Shown here one piece after another: positions 1 through 8,701 of a stretch of DNA of 57,400 nucleotides; positions within the stretch are counted from its first letter, which is position 1, and the number at the start of each line of letters is the position of its first letter. The notes beneath the pieces were generated by a model. The model did not search any database. It saw only the letters and a list, made by a program, of their open reading frames with translations, and was not told where the DNA came from. The translations under genes and the position numbers were made by a program. The DNA comes from Cytobacillus firmus NBRC 15306 (GTDB lineage: Bacteria > Bacillota > Bacilli > Bacillales > Cytobacillaceae): the NCBI RefSeq assembly GCF_001591465.1, contig NZ_BCUY01000019.1, positions 1 to 57,400 of the forward strand. The letters run 5' to 3'.

Positions 1-13
1 AGAATTGAAAACT

Positions 14-676
14 TGCAAATAGAGCTGGGAACCCGCAAATAGGATTTGGCATTCTGCAGATAATGAGGCAGACTGCGACTCGAATTCAAAGAACTGCAAA
101 TAGACTGAGCGATCATGCAAATAGACTGAACGATCTTGCAAATAGAATCATAAAATTGCAAATAGAGCAGGGAACCCGCAAATAGAAATCGGCATTCTGC
201 AAATAAAGAGGCAGATTGCGACTGAAATTCAAAGAACTGCAAATAGACTGTGCGATCTTGCAAATAGAATCGAAAACCTGCAAATAGACTGAGCCATCTT
301 GCAAATAGAATCATAAAATTGCAAATAGAGCAGGGAACCCGCAAATAGAAATTGGCATTCTGCAGATAAAAACGCAGATTGCGACTGAAATTCAAGGAAC
401 TGCAAATAGACTGAGCGATCTTGCAAATGGAATCCAAAACTTGCAAATAGACTGAACGATCTTGCAAATAGAATCATAAAATTGCAAATAGACCAGGGAA
501 CCCGCAAATAGAAATCGGCATTCTGCAGATAAAGAGGCAGATTGTGACTCGAATTCAAAGAACTGCAAATAGAATGTGCGATCATGCAAATAGAATCCAA
601 AACCTGCAAATAGACTGTGCCACCCTGCAAATAGAATTATAAAATTGCAAATAGACCGGCAAATTCTGCAAATAGA
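14..676 (+). repeat. 33-unit interspersed decamer array (TGCAAATAGA + about 10-11 nt)
   Basis: This gene-free stretch is a regular array of about 33 units, each starting with TGCAAATAGA or a close variant (CGCAAATAGA, TGCAGATAAA, TGCGACTGAA) followed by 9-11 more variable bases. Unit starts are at 14, 34, 55, 74, 95, 116, 137, 157, 177, 198 and so on to 667, a step of 19-21 bp (mean 20.4), close to two helical turns. The following bases are not random: the same set of units recurs as a block of eight (163 bp). Open frames cross it on the minus strand only because units of about 21 bp keep the frame; they have no RBS and no protein-like composition. Function is unknown. Confidence 0.9.
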
Positions 677-766
677 ATCCCTTAACACTCCAATAAGAAT
701 GTATCACAATAACGAAAAACACCCGAATTCTCTGCAACTCCACAAATAAATAGATTTTCAAATACA

Positions 767-798
767 AAATCCCCGTTCCACTTCCGGAACGGGGATTT
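767..798 (-). terminator. Intrinsic terminator of the secA2-slaP operon
   Basis: A 13-bp perfect stem (AAATCCCCGTTCC paired with GGAACGGGGATTT, 6-nt loop) lies just beyond the slaP stop codon on the minus strand. The minus strand continues into a short T-rich tract. Confidence 0.8.
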
Positions 799-803
799 CA
801 TTC

Positions 804-1694
804 TTATTTTTTCTGAGGCGGATAAACCTTCCACTTGGATAAATCCGGCTGCTGTTTTTGAACAAGCTCTTTTGGAAAGATAAAAGTCCATGGCTTGCTT
901 GTGTTGGCTTTTACTTCAAATTTCTCAAGCTTGAAACCGCCCTGGCAGATGATATCTCCCGCAGCGTCTTCTACGATGAGAGGGATCTGTTCCAGCTGGA
1001 TGTTTTTTTCGCTGCCGTTTCGAATTAGAACCGTAACAGCGAGGTTTCCCTCACTTCCATGCTTGGCTTCTATTCCCATGAAGTTTACTTCGCCAGGGGA
1101 TAGAGCAGGCAAGGAAGAAACCATTTTCTCCAGATGTTCTTTTTGGGCTGGGGAAATCTGATTTTCCCAGCTTTCTTCAAGATCCAGCTGATGGACAGCT
1201 GCTGATTTTTTCAATTCAAAAGCGATCTTCCAGCCTTCTTCAGGGATCTTATCAACAAGCTTATCTTCTGACGAAAAGAGAAAGCGCCATGGGCGTGATG
1301 TCATAGATGGAAGCTCATCCATGCCATCAAGCTCAAATTGCTTTTTCGCAATGGCCTGGCCATTTTCGTCCAATAAAAGAAGATCTACTGCCTCGAAACG
1401 TATGGCTTTAGGCAATGTATTCCTTAAGATGGCGACAACCACAAATCCTTCATCAAAATTAATGAGTTTAATGCCGTTTATGGCAATTTGGTTCGGCTTA
1501 AGCAAAGGGAGCTGCTGGTGTTTGAATTGATAAACATATTTCTCCTGGCTGGTTAGCTCCCAGTCAGGATGAAATGATAATGTTGTTTTTACAAGATCAT
1601 CCAGATCAGCATTAATTTCGTTCTGCTGCAGTTCTTGCTGCTGATCCTGTTCAGGTGTTTTCTCTTTTTTTGCTTTTCTTTTAAATAAAGCCAT
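804..1694 (-). CDS. slaP: SlaP-like accessory Sec S-layer assembly protein
   Basis: A 296-residue cytosolic protein with no signal peptide or membrane segment. It has a Lys-rich N-terminus and two homologous halves (about residues 40-150 and 180-290), each ending in a similar motif (RPWRFLF and KPWTFIF). A duplicated domain of this kind beside secA2 is the hallmark of the accessory Sec S-layer assembly family, whose B. anthracis member SlaP works with SecA2 to secrete S-layer proteins. It lies 20 bp downstream of secA2 on the same strand with a strong RBS (GAGGGGGAA), so the two are probably co-transcribed and end at the terminator at 767-798. No S-layer structural gene is in the window. Function is inferred from family and neighbour. 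Confidence 0.85.
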   Translation of the reverse strand: MALFKRKAKKEKTPEQDQQQELQQNEINADLDDLVKTTLSFHPDWELTSQEKYVYQFKHQQLPLLKPNQIAINGIKLINFDEGFVVVAILRNTLPKAIRFEAVDLLLLDENGQAIAKKQFELDGMDELPSMTSRPWRFLFSSEDKLVDKIPEEGWKIAFELKKSAAVHQLDLEESWENQISPAQKEHLEKMVSSLPALSPGEVNFMGIEAKHGSEGNLAVTVLIRNGSEKNIQLEQIPLIVEDAAGDIICQGGFKLEKFEVKANTSKPWTFIFPKELVQKQQPDLSKWKVYPPQKK

Positions 1695-1714
1695 TCTCTA
1701 AGTTCCCCCTCGAG

Positions 1715-4084
1715 TTACTCTTCTGAAGCCTGGAATTGACTTTTTAGATATTCGATAAATCGCAGGCTGATCCCTGATTCAATTTCGAACATCAGTCGAT
1801 TGAATTCGGCTAGTGCCTCGTTTTCAAGAAGGCGGTAAGGGTCTTCCTGTCCATAGCCTCGCAGGTGGATGCCATCTTTAATGATCGTCATGACTTCCAG
1901 GTGCTGAATCCAGTTCGCGTCAATCAGCTGAAGCATAAATCTCTGCAGCTGGCTGCCCAGCTCTTCCTCTTCCTGAAGGGAAAGAATCTGATTCTCAAGC
2001 TCTGCATATTCCTTCATGACTAAATCAGTTATCTCTTCTTTTTCAATGTCCTGAAGATCATGCAGGCCGATATTAAACTGAATAAATACAAAGCTTAGCT
2101 CTTCTAAAAGTCCATTTAGACTCCATTCCCCGCTCGCGATGTCTTCAATACAGTATTTATCGATGATCTGCAAAAGATATTTTTTAATATAGCTTGTAAC
2201 TTCAGGGAATGTCTCACTCGCTTCAGCCTTTAATAGCCTGTCTCTCATTGAATAGATGACTTTGCTTTGGCGGTCGATTACATCATCCAGTTTCAGCAGA
2301 TGGCTTCTGGATGAATGGTGTGAGTGTTCAACCGTTTCCTGAACGCGGCGCACGAATTTATTTGGGTCAGGAGATAGAATAAGTCCCGCTTCATTCGTTT
2401 TAACCTTTTTCAGATATTTTTCCATTTCATCTGGATCATAGTTGATAAAAAGATCATCCTCAAGAGAAACAATGAACTGGGAAGAGCCCGGGTCCCCCTG
2501 TCTTCCGGAACGTCCCCGCAGCTGCATATCAATTCTCATGCTTTCATGGCGTTCTGTTCCGATAATATGAAGTCCGCCCAATTCTTTGACGCCTTCGCCA
2601 AGCAGAATATCTGTGCCCCGGCCAGCCATGTTGGTCGCAATCATGACCTGGCCTTTTTGACCTGCAAGGGAAATGATGCGCGCTTCATCTTCTTCAGTCT
2701 TGGCATTTAGGATGTGATGCTTAATGCTATGTTTCTTAAGCTGATCAGACAGTTTTTCGGACTGTTCAATCGAAGTTGTTCCTATTAAAATAGGTCTGCC
2801 CAATTCATGAAGAGTTATAACTTCTTTGATGATTCTATTAATCTTGGATCGGTAATCTTTAAAGATTAAATCATCTTCGTCTGAACGCTGTATTGGTTTA
2901 TTTGTAGGAATGGTTACCACTTTTAAATTATACGTTTCCGAAAATTCCTGTTTGGAAGGGGTTGCGCTCCCGGTCATTCCGGCAAGGCTTCCGTACATCC
3001 GAAAATAATTTTGAATGGTAATGGTCGCCTGTGTTTCATTCTCTTCCGTAACCTCCAGGCCTTCCTTAGCTTCGAGTGCCTGGTGAAGGCCTTCACTGAA
3101 GGTTCTGCCTTCCATTATTCTTCCGGTGAATTTATCTATTAGGATAATCTTCCCGTCTTTTACGATATAATCAACATCCTTCTTCATTACCACATATGCC
3201 CGTAAAGACTGCATAACATTATGAAGGAGATCCTGATGCTCGGCATCATATAAATTATCAATGCCAAAAGCTGCTTCAATCTTATAAGCGCCTTTATCTT
3301 TTAGATAAATCTGCTTGGTTTCAGGGTAGAATTCATATTCTGCATCGGGCTTAAATGATTTCATCAGGTCGGCAGTAATATAGAATAATTCTGTCCCAAG
3401 ACTGGATTTATTGGCGATGATCAGCGGCGTGCGGGCTTCATCAATTAAGATGCTGTCGATTTCATCGACGATGGCATAATGAAGCTTTCTTTGCACTTTT
3501 TGATTGATGTCATAAACCATATTATCTCTGAGATAATCAAAGCCAAATTCATTACCGGTTCCATATGTAATGTGAGCAGAGTAGGCTTCTTTCTTTTCTT
3601 CAGGAGACATTTGCGAGATGTTCAAACCGACTTTGAGCCCCAGGAATTCATGTACTCTTCCCATTTGCTCAAAATCACGTTTTGCCAGGTATTCATTGGC
3701 AGTAATGATATGAACTCCTTTGCCTTCAAGAGCATGAAGGTAGCTTGGAAGAGTGGACACCAGTGTTTTCCCTTCACCTGTCTGCATTTCCGCAATGCTT
3801 CCTTCATGAAGAACAAAACCGCCAATCAGCTGAACATCATAATGCCTAAGTCCTAATACACGTTTTGCTGCCTCTCTGACAACACTGAATGCTTCTATCT
3901 TTATGTCTTCAAGTGATTTGCCCTGCTTAATATCTTCCATGAACATGGCAGTTTTTTGCCTTAGTTCGTCGTCGGATAGCTTTTGGATCTCTTTTTCCCT
4001 GCTGTTTACTGCATCGGATAATTTCGACAGTCTTTTTATTTCGCGGGTGGAATCACTGAGCATCATTTTAACCTTTGTTAGCAT
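1715..4084 (-). CDS. secA2: Accessory Sec translocase ATPase SecA2
   Basis: A 789-residue SecA-family motor that hydrolyses ATP to push selected preproteins through SecYEG. Walker A is visible as QTGEGKT (about residues 101-107), and the DEAD-type motif with its conserved flank as [16 protein letters not shown]. The helicase-2 lobe carries [10 protein letters not shown] and the arginine-finger region [11 protein letters not shown]. It is shorter than housekeeping SecA1 (about 840 residues) and lacks the C-terminal Cys-rich zinc-binding tail, ending in SQFQASEE, which favours SecA2. The neighbouring slaP supports a role in S-layer protein export. The start follows a GAGGCG ribosome binding site. 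It is transcribed divergently from tagO. Confidence 0.92.
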   Translation of the reverse strand: MLTKVKMMLSDSTREIKRLSKLSDAVNSREKEIQKLSDDELRQKTAMFMEDIKQGKSLEDIKIEAFSVVREAAKRVLGLRHYDVQLIGGFVLHEGSIAEMQTGEGKTLVSTLPSYLHALEGKGVHIITANEYLAKRDFEQMGRVHEFLGLKVGLNISQMSPEEKKEAYSAHITYGTGNEFGFDYLRDNMVYDINQKVQRKLHYAIVDEIDSILIDEARTPLIIANKSSLGTELFYITADLMKSFKPDAEYEFYPETKQIYLKDKGAYKIEAAFGIDNLYDAEHQDLLHNVMQSLRAYVVMKKDVDYIVKDGKIILIDKFTGRIMEGRTFSEGLHQALEAKEGLEVTEENETQATITIQNYFRMYGSLAGMTGSATPSKQEFSETYNLKVVTIPTNKPIQRSDEDDLIFKDYRSKINRIIKEVITLHELGRPILIGTTSIEQSEKLSDQLKKHSIKHHILNAKTEEDEARIISLAGQKGQVMIATNMAGRGTDILLGEGVKELGGLHIIGTERHESMRIDMQLRGRSGRQGDPGSSQFIVSLEDDLFINYDPDEMEKYLKKVKTNEAGLILSPDPNKFVRRVQETVEHSHHSSRSHLLKLDDVIDRQSKVIYSMRDRLLKAEASETFPEVTSYIKKYLLQIIDKYCIEDIASGEWSLNGLLEELSFVFIQFNIGLHDLQDIEKEEITDLVMKEYAELENQILSLQEEEELGSQLQRFMLQLIDANWIQHLEVMTIIKDGIHLRGYGQEDPYRLLENEALAEFNRLMFEIESGISLRFIEYLKSQFQASEE

Positions 4085-4427
4085 ACTTTTCGCCTCTATT
4101 TCCAGTAAAAATTGACCTAGTCGAATTATATCATATTGGGCATATTTTTGTTGAAGTGGAAGAAATTTCTAGTATAATTGTAGAATAATAGGATAGTCTT
4201 TGTAACTTTCCTGTAAATAGACACGTCTGTTTATTATGTGGAAAGGAAGGTGGAGTAATAACTGATAAATCGGGAATAGAGGGAATACGAATCAAATTAA
4301 TATTCTTTCCTTTAAAGGTATGAAATATACCTTCCAATTAAAAAAACATTGCGTATTTAAAGATATGTGTTACGATATTCATGATTAAGCTAACAATAAA
4401 ACTAACCTCTGCAAAAGGTGATGATGA
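4085..4427. promoter_or_regulatory. Divergent secA2/tagO intergenic region
   Basis: This 343-bp AT-rich spacer must hold the promoters of both divergent genes. On the minus strand a TATAAT-like -10 lies near 4122-4127, about 40 bp before the secA2 start. On the plus strand TTGCGT near 4349 followed about 16 bp later by TACGAT is a possible SigA promoter for tagO. A short hairpin (AAGGTAT/ATACCTT, about 4314-4332) is also present. No convincing ORF was seen. Confidence 0.35.
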
Positions 4428-5498
4428 ATGTATATTCAAGCTGCTATAGCTTTTCTAGTATCTCTTGTAACTGTCTTAGTCATTACGCCGCTTGTCATAA
4501 AGTTCGCCATAAAAATCGGTGCGATTGATAAACCGAACCACAGAAAGGTTCATAAAAATGTGATGCCCCGATTGGGTGGTCTTGCGATTTTCATCGGAGT
4601 CGTCGCCGGTTATTTTGCGGGCGGGTTATACGACCAAAAGGTCACAGCCATTAGCATTGGTGCACTTTTGATTGTTGCAATCGGGATTCTGGATGACAAA
4701 TATGAATTATCCGCAAAGGTGAAATTCGCCGGACAATTAGTTGTGGCCGGTTTAATTGTTGCCAGCGGTTTAACAATCGATTTGCTCTCCATCCCTTATA
4801 TTGGAAACTTTGAGCTGGGCATGTGGAGCTATCCCATAACAGTGTTCTGGATTGTGGCGATTACCAATGCAATCAATCTGATTGATGGCCTGGATGGTCT
4901 TTCAGCCGGAATTTCGGCTATTGGAATTGCAACTATTGCCATCATGGCTGGATTAAATGGCAAAATGCTGATTTTAATGATTTCAGTTATTTTGCTGGGA
5001 AGTATTATCGGGTTTTTATTTTACAATTTCCACCCGGCGAAAATATTCATGGGAGACACAGGGGCTCTGTTCCTTGGATATTCAATCTCTATTCTTTCCC
5101 TGCTGGGGCTATATAAAAGTGTAACCCTGTTCAGCTTTCTTGTGCCGATTATTATATTGGGTGTGCCGGTCTTTGACACAACATTTGCCATTATTAGGCG
5201 GATTGTCAATAAAAAGCCGATATCGGCACCTGATAAATCGCATTTGCACCATAGGCTTCTTGCGCTTGGATTTTCCCACAGGAATACCGTATTAGCGATA
5301 TATGCCTTTGGGATTATGTTCAGTATCAGTGCTGTAATCCTGTCAGAGTCCACTTTATGGGGATCTGTCTTTATCATCTTCGGACTGCTGGTAGTTACAG
5401 AAGTATTTGCTGAAATCATTGGCATTGTACATGTTCAGTATAAGCCGGTGCTGACTCTGTTTAAAAAGCTGACGGGCAACCGTTCATATGGTAAGTAA
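4428..5498 (+). CDS. tagO: Undecaprenyl-phosphate GlcNAc-1-phosphate transferase TagO
   Basis: A 356-residue polytopic membrane enzyme of the MraY/WecA/TagO family. It moves GlcNAc-1-phosphate from UDP-GlcNAc to undecaprenyl phosphate, the first lipid-linked step of wall teichoic acid and other wall polymers. Seen in the sequence: the early KPNHRKVH motif, GLAIFIGV, NLIDGLDGLSAG (family Asp-rich motif), FMGDTGALFLGY, and the cytosolic HLHHRLLALG motif that marks GlcNAc-1-P transferases. About ten hydrophobic segments are visible. The start is the ATG after AAGGTG. A strong terminator follows, so it is probably monocistronic, but it immediately precedes the polymer cluster, for which it is the only initiating transferase in the window. 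Confidence 0.95.
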   Translation: MYIQAAIAFLVSLVTVLVITPLVIKFAIKIGAIDKPNHRKVHKNVMPRLGGLAIFIGVVAGYFAGGLYDQKVTAISIGALLIVAIGILDDKYELSAKVKFAGQLVVAGLIVASGLTIDLLSIPYIGNFELGMWSYPITVFWIVAITNAINLIDGLDGLSAGISAIGIATIAIMAGLNGKMLILMISVILLGSIIGFLFYNFHPAKIFMGDTGALFLGYSISILSLLGLYKSVTLFSFLVPIIILGVPVFDTTFAIIRRIVNKKPISAPDKSHLHHRLLALGFSHRNTVLAIYAFGIMFSISAVILSESTLWGSVFIIFGLLVVTEVFAEIIGIVHVQYKPVLTLFKKLTGNRSYGK

Positions 5499-5516
5499 CA
5501 ATAATTTTATAAAATA

Positions 5517-5556
5517 AAAACCGTTTGTAGCATTTTTTGGTGCAAACGGTTTTTTT
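5517..5556 (+). terminator. Intrinsic terminator after tagO
   Basis: An 11-bp stem (AAAACCGTTTG with CAAACGGTTTT) is followed by a run of seven T, 18 bp downstream of the tagO stop. Confidence 0.85.
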
Positions 5557-5766
5557 AAGAAATTTTATCGCTTATTATTTCCCTTTTTCAAAAAAATATG
5601 CAAGAATTTAAAAGGTGAAAAATCACTGTTCTTCTGTATGTAGAATTTATGTCGAAAAAGGTAATATCTTATACTTTTTTTGTCATATTTTCATCATTAT
5701 ATTATTAGAAGTTGTGGTAAACTAACTTGTGAATTTTAATTTTATTTATTTCTGGAGGTATTCTTA

Positions 5767-6879
5767 ATGAAAGTACCTATGCTTGACCTCAGTGAACAGT
5801 ACCAGGGATTAAAATCTGAAGTATTGGAAGTTCTTGATGGGGTTATGAGTTCTTCAAGATTTATCCTGGGGGACAATGTAAAAAAATTAGAAGCAGATGT
5901 TGCGAAATATAGTAATGTTAATCATGGCATTGGCTGCGGTAACGGAAGCGACGCCATACATATTGCACTTCAGGCTTTAGGAGTTGGCCCTGGAGATGAA
6001 GTAATCACAACTGCATTTACATTCTTTGCTACCGGCGGAGCAATCGCCCGTGCTGGTGCTACGCCTGTTTATGTGGATATTGACCCAGTAACATTTAATA
6101 TTGATCCGTCCAAAATCGAGGCGGCGATTACTGAAAAGACGAAAGCGATCATTCCTGTACATTTATACGGCCAAATGGCTGACATGGAAAGCATTGCGAA
6201 AATTGCTGAAAAGCATAACCTTGCGATTGTTGAAGATGCTGCACAGGCAATTGGATCAAAACATAACGGAAAAAGTGTAGGAGAACTTGGCACAGCTGCA
6301 ACTTACAGCTTCTTCCCAACGAAGAATCTTGGAGCATACGGAGATGGAGGCATGATTGTTACGGATAATGATGACGTAGCAGAAAAATGCCGTGTCATCC
6401 GTGTGCATGGAAGCAAACCGAAATATTACCACCATGTATTGGGCTATAACAGCCGCCTGGATGAGCTTCAGGCTGCTGTATTAAATGTGAAATTCCCTCA
6501 TCTGGATACATGGAGCGAAATGCGCAGAAAGAACGCGGACACATACACTAGCCTTCTAAAGGAAAAAGTGGGTGACCATGTTGTAACACCTGTTGAAAAA
6601 GAAGGGAATTATCATGTATTCCACCAGTACACACTAAGAGTGGAAAACCGTGATGAGCTTCAGAAGTACCTTCAGGAGCAAGGGGTTTCAACAATGATTT
6701 ACTACCCGCTTCCATTACATGTTCAGCCTGTATTCCAGGAACTGGGCTACAAAGAAGGAGATCTTCCTATAACTGAAAAAGCGGCTAAAGAAGCCCTTTC
6801 TCTGCCGATGTTCCCTGAGCTGAAAAGAGAGCAGCAGGAGTATGTCGTAGAGAAAATTGCAGAATTTTACGGTAAATAA
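5767..6879 (+). CDS. wbpE: WbpE-type UDP-sugar C3 aminotransferase (DegT/DnrJ/EryC1 family)
   Basis: A 370-residue PLP-dependent sugar aminotransferase. The PLP lysine is K186 in SFFPTKNLGAYGDGG, and the cofactor-binding Asp-Ala-Ala-Gln is in VEDAAQAIGSKH. Family members transfer an amino group from glutamate to a keto-sugar nucleotide. Together with the WbpB- and WbpD-type genes downstream, the likely substrate is the 3-keto form of UDP-GlcNAcA, giving UDP-GlcNAc(3NH2)A. The start follows a good RBS (TCTGGAGG, ending 9 nt before ATG). It is the first gene of the long polysaccharide operon; the 210-bp leader after the tagO terminator is very AT-rich and should hold the operon promoter. Exact substrate is inferred from the cluster. 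Confidence 0.85.
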   Translation: MKVPMLDLSEQYQGLKSEVLEVLDGVMSSSRFILGDNVKKLEADVAKYSNVNHGIGCGNGSDAIHIALQALGVGPGDEVITTAFTFFATGGAIARAGATPVYVDIDPVTFNIDPSKIEAAITEKTKAIIPVHLYGQMADMESIAKIAEKHNLAIVEDAAQAIGSKHNGKSVGELGTAATYSFFPTKNLGAYGDGGMIVTDNDDVAEKCRVIRVHGSKPKYYHHVLGYNSRLDELQAAVLNVKFPHLDTWSEMRRKNADTYTSLLKEKVGDHVVTPVEKEGNYHVFHQYTLRVENRDELQKYLQEQGVSTMIYYPLPLHVQPVFQELGYKEGDLPITEKAAKEALSLPMFPELKREQQEYVVEKIAEFYGK

Positions 6880-6944
6880 AAATCCAGGAAACGCCGCCGG
6901 ACTGGGGGCGTTTCTTTACATGCTTACAAAGGGCTGGTGTTGGA

Positions 6945-7682
6945 ATGAGAGAAGAAAAGAAACGATTTGTACTATATGAATACCTGATGTACTTCTGGAA
7001 ACGAAAGCAATATTTTTTAATTGTTCCGATTATCACGATGCTGCTTGTTGGCGGTGCGGTTTATTTTTTGAAGAAGGATATGCCGTATACGGGACAGGCT
7101 GTGGTTTATACGGGGGGAGTAACATCACCGGATCTAACACGTGAAAATAACATTGCAGCAAGATTTGCAGATGAAGAAAATCTAGAGATTTTTGTTTCTT
7201 CTAAGCAAGTTAAGTTCACGAAAAAAGGAAACTCTGCAGATGAAGTTGAACAAAGCTTAGATAGAATTACTGAAGAATATGAAGATGATTTAATTGAAAA
7301 TTTCGAAGGCAGGATAGAGGCTTCAGAAGTTTATCTTGACTCTTTAGATAAACGTGTAATAGTTCTGCAAAAAGCAATCGCAAGCTATAATGAGGAATTA
7401 GAAAAAGGCTTAGGCCAGGACCAATATGAAGATTTTACTGACTTATTGATCGAAACAGAAAAGGAACTCTCTGAAGCCGACGCGACAGCTCACCGAATGA
7501 GAAGTGATATAGAATTTTTTAAAAAAGAAGCACCAAAAACTCTTTCCGAAAATGTAACCAAAAGCAAAAGCTACTTAAAAGAAGGCGCAGCCATCGGCCT
7601 AATCCTGGGACTTGTACTAACCGTCGTATTATTGGCATTAATGAAATATCTAAGTGAAGGCAGGAGATACTACAATGATTAA
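6945..7682 (+). CDS. wzz: Short Wzz-like polysaccharide chain-length / co-polymerase protein
   Basis: A 245-residue membrane protein with the topology of polysaccharide co-polymerases: a basic cytosolic N-terminus, a first membrane helix (about residues 23-42), an extracytoplasmic segment rich in Glu/Lys heptads that is probably coiled coil, and a second helix near the C-terminus (AAIGLILGLVLTVVLLALMK). Such proteins set the chain length of Wzy-made polymers. There is no fused or adjacent BY-kinase or phosphatase, unlike many Gram-positive capsule loci. The gene overlaps the next by 8 bp, implying coupled translation. Confidence 0.7.
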   Translation: MREEKKRFVLYEYLMYFWKRKQYFLIVPIITMLLVGGAVYFLKKDMPYTGQAVVYTGGVTSPDLTRENNIAARFADEENLEIFVSSKQVKFTKKGNSADEVEQSLDRITEEYEDDLIENFEGRIEASEVYLDSLDKRVIVLQKAIASYNEELEKGLGQDQYEDFTDLLIETEKELSEADATAHRMRSDIEFFKKEAPKTLSENVTKSKSYLKEGAAIGLILGLVLTVVLLALMKYLSEGRRYYND

Positions 7683-8688
7683 TTTTGCTATTGTAGGTAT
7701 GGGACATATCGCAAATAAGCATATCGAGGCAATTGAGAAGGCGGAAAATGCAAACCTGTATGCAATCTGCGATAACAATCCGGCAAGACTTGAGATTGAC
7801 AAGCCTAATGTAAAGAAATATACCGATCTAAATACAATGCTGGAAGAAAATCCGGATATCCATGTGGTGAATATCTGTGTTCCTTCTGGACTTCATGCAG
7901 CACTAACGAAGATTGTTGCAGATCATAAAAGACATATTATTGTTGAAAAACCGATGTCATTAAAGCTTCAGGATGCTGAAGATATGATTCAATATGCCAG
8001 TGAAAATGGCGTAAAGCTTGCTGTTGTTCATCCTAACCGGTTCCGTCCGGCTATCCAAAAGCTGAAGGCTGAAATGGATAAAGGTTCATTCGGAAAGCTG
8101 AGCCATGCGAATGCAACTGTGCGCTGGAATCGCAATCAGGCATATTATGATCAGGCAGCATGGAGAGGCACGAAAGAATTTGATGGCGGCGTTCTTATGA
8201 ACCAGGCTATTCATGATCTTGATCTTATGCTATGGCTGATGGGGCCTGTAGAGTCTGTCCAGGCGATGGCAGCGACACGCCTCCGTAAAATCGAAACTGA
8301 GGACGTTGCAGCAGCAGTTGTTCAATTCAAGAGTGGTGCGCTGGGCGTAATTGAAGCAGCGACTACCATCTATCCGAAAAATCTTGAAGAATCTCTTGCG
8401 ATTTTCGGTGAAACTGCTTCGGTTAAAATCTCCGGCAGAAATGCAAACTACATTGAAACATGGGATATCGAGGGTGTAGCGGAAGAAGAAGCAGAAAAAA
8501 TTAAAGATGAAATTAAAGCAGATCCATTCGGCAAGCCAGGCCATCAATGCATTATTGAAGACATGGTACTTGCATTGAAAGAAAACCGTAACCCAATTGT
8601 AACTGGAGAAGACGGTTTAGCTCCTGTAAAATTGATACTGTCAATTTTAGAATCAGCAGAAACTGGGAAAAAAGTCGTTATAAAGTAA
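7675..8688 (+). CDS. wbpB: WbpB-type UDP-GlcNAcA 3-dehydrogenase (Gfo/Idh/MocA family)
   Basis: A 337-residue NAD-dependent oxidoreductase. The N-terminal Rossmann motif is AIVGMGHIANKH, followed by the family EKP motif (VEKPMSLK, about residue 90) and a catalytic-region His in NQAIHDLDLMLW. I chose ATG 7675 because its sequence begins directly with the Rossmann strand and follows an AGGAG ribosome binding site; a start 21 bp upstream is less likely. Gfo/Idh/MocA enzymes of the WbpB/WlbA group oxidise the C3 hydroxyl of UDP-GlcNAcA, giving the substrate for the aminotransferase. The role is assigned from the full Wbp-type set in this operon. Confidence 0.85.
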   Translation: MINFAIVGMGHIANKHIEAIEKAENANLYAICDNNPARLEIDKPNVKKYTDLNTMLEENPDIHVVNICVPSGLHAALTKIVADHKRHIIVEKPMSLKLQDAEDMIQYASENGVKLAVVHPNRFRPAIQKLKAEMDKGSFGKLSHANATVRWNRNQAYYDQAAWRGTKEFDGGVLMNQAIHDLDLMLWLMGPVESVQAMAATRLRKIETEDVAAAVVQFKSGALGVIEAATTIYPKNLEESLAIFGETASVKISGRNANYIETWDIEGVAEEEAEKIKDEIKADPFGKPGHQCIIEDMVLALKENRNPIVTGEDGLAPVKLILSILESAETGKKVVIK

Positions 8689-8701
8689 AGGAGAATGCAA
8701 G

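Noticed and set aside
14-676. CRISPR array
   Set aside because: The conserved core is only about 10 bp, fillers are themselves repeated every 163 bp, and no cas genes are present.
113-767. Several overlapping minus-strand ORFs in the repeat array
   Set aside because: They arise because a unit of about 21 bp keeps frame; the translations are repeats of SIC, LFA or YLQ motifs with no RBS.
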